From assembly GCA_022360105.1 (NCBI GenBank), contig JAKSDL010000795.1:1-6576 (forward strand): 6,576 nt of DNA, written 5' to 3'. This document shows, piece after piece, positions 6,139-6,576 of this stretch. Numbering within the stretch: the first letter of the stretch is position 1; every line of letters starts with the position of its first letter. The DNA is from Pseudomonadota bacterium (GTDB lineage Bacteria > SAR324 > XYD2-FULL-50-16 > JAHJRI01). The notes under the pieces were generated by a model. It saw only the letters and a program-made list of their open reading frames with translations, was not told where the DNA came from and made no database searches. The position numbers and the translations under genes were made by a program.

Positions 6139-6576
6139 TTAAAAAACCGGCAGCGGGTCTCCATCATTCAATTGATTGATAGCCCTAAAATATTGATACG
6201 CTTGAATAGCAAGAGGCTGCCAGTTGCGATAAGGAACCCTGCTCCTCATCGATCGGAATTCGAGGATAGCTCCGGTCTGGCCGTTCAATAAATCATCAAA
6301 AGTGTTGCCCAAACCACCAAAACCGCGCAAACGATGTCCCAGGTTTGCTCTTGAATCCATATATGTTGCCTTATGTTGACTGCCGCTAAAGAAATAGACC
6401 TCATTAGCCCGCTTGGTTAACAGATCCCGGCCACGTGCAATATTGCTTAACCAATTGGCCCGGGTTATTGGAATGGTGATGCGTTGTCCATGGGCCAAAT
6501 TCATGTCATCGTGAATTTCTCGGTTGATAACAGGTTGATTTCTATCCAAATTGTTCATGACGTCATCACAAACATA
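6139..6576 (-). CDS. C-terminal part of a protein homologous to the second cargo protein's C-terminus; 5' end beyond window
   Basis: The frame is open to the right edge (codons YVCDDV precede the ATG at 6558), so the 139 residues from that ATG are probably only the end of a longer protein. From the ATG, TIPITRANWLSNI (28-40) and RDLLT (44-48) align with FTIAQWITAWING...QDILT in the + strand cargo (547-567). HRLRGFGGLG (75-84) aligns with its DYLRGFGGLG (635-644), and ILEFR (98-102) falls where that protein has LFENR. This shared order of motifs over ~120 residues suggests common ancestry. The gene converges on the cargo gene with a 51 bp gap and no clear terminator between them. Whether it carries its own DUF4157 module cannot be seen. 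It could instead be a stand-alone enzyme of the same family or a truncated, inverted cargo tail. LEFR is reminiscent of ligase-type active-site strands, but this is not established. Confidence 0.7.
   Translation of the reverse strand, partial: YVCDDVMNNLDRNQPVINREIHDDMNLAHGQRITIPITRANWLSNIARGRDLLTKRANEVYFFSGSQHKATYMDSRANLGHRLRGFGGLGNTFDDLLNGQTGAILEFRSMRSRVPYRNWQPLAIQAYQYFRAINQLNDGDPLPVF

Overview
The window looks like the downstream, accessory end of an extracellular contractile injection system (eCIS; the Afp/PVC/MAC family of free phage-tail-like particles). Three hallmarks occur in order on the + strand: a tandem-type AAA+ ATPase of the Afp15/Pvc15 kind, a short PAAR-like spike-tip protein, and two large proteins that carry the DUF4157 ('eCIS core') domain ahead of unrelated C-terminal regions. 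No sheath, tube, baseplate or tail-fibre gene lies inside the window; if present they should lie to the left, before the truncated ATPase gene.

Layout. 1-1527: AAA+ ATPase, open at the left edge. 1528-1917: a gene-free stretch filled by a roughly 185 bp element with imperfect terminal inverted repeats (MITE-like), bracketed by two near-identical 26 bp sequences that belong to a REP-type palindromic family. 1918-2343: PAAR-like protein. 2358-3659: first DUF4157 cargo protein, 14 bp after the PAAR gene and probably co-transcribed with it. 3660-3972: spacer with a REP/RAYT-like repeat end and a 31-codon relic of a third cargo leader. 3973-6087: second DUF4157 cargo protein, with a long C-terminal region of unknown or possibly ligase-like fold. 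6139-6576: on the minus strand and open at the right edge, the C-terminal part of a protein that resembles the C-terminus of the second cargo protein.

How the parts fit together. The ATPase is expected to help assemble the particle and the PAAR-like protein to cap its spike. The two cargo proteins share a leader with residues conserved at the same positions (SE-x-TQC-[K/R]F) and an almost identical DUF4157 module (67 of 75 residues), then diverge completely. This is the pattern of a swappable payload behind a fixed loading or processing module. The leader relic and the inverted C-terminal homologue suggest a locus where cargo genes are duplicated, recombined and decayed.

Organism. Moderate base composition and dispersed repeats of the 'GTAGGGTGGGTT...AACCCACC' and 'ATTCCGGACTTGATCCGGAAT' types suggest a free-living proteobacterium, perhaps a gammaproteobacterium. 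This is a weak inference from remembered repeat families, not from a marker gene.
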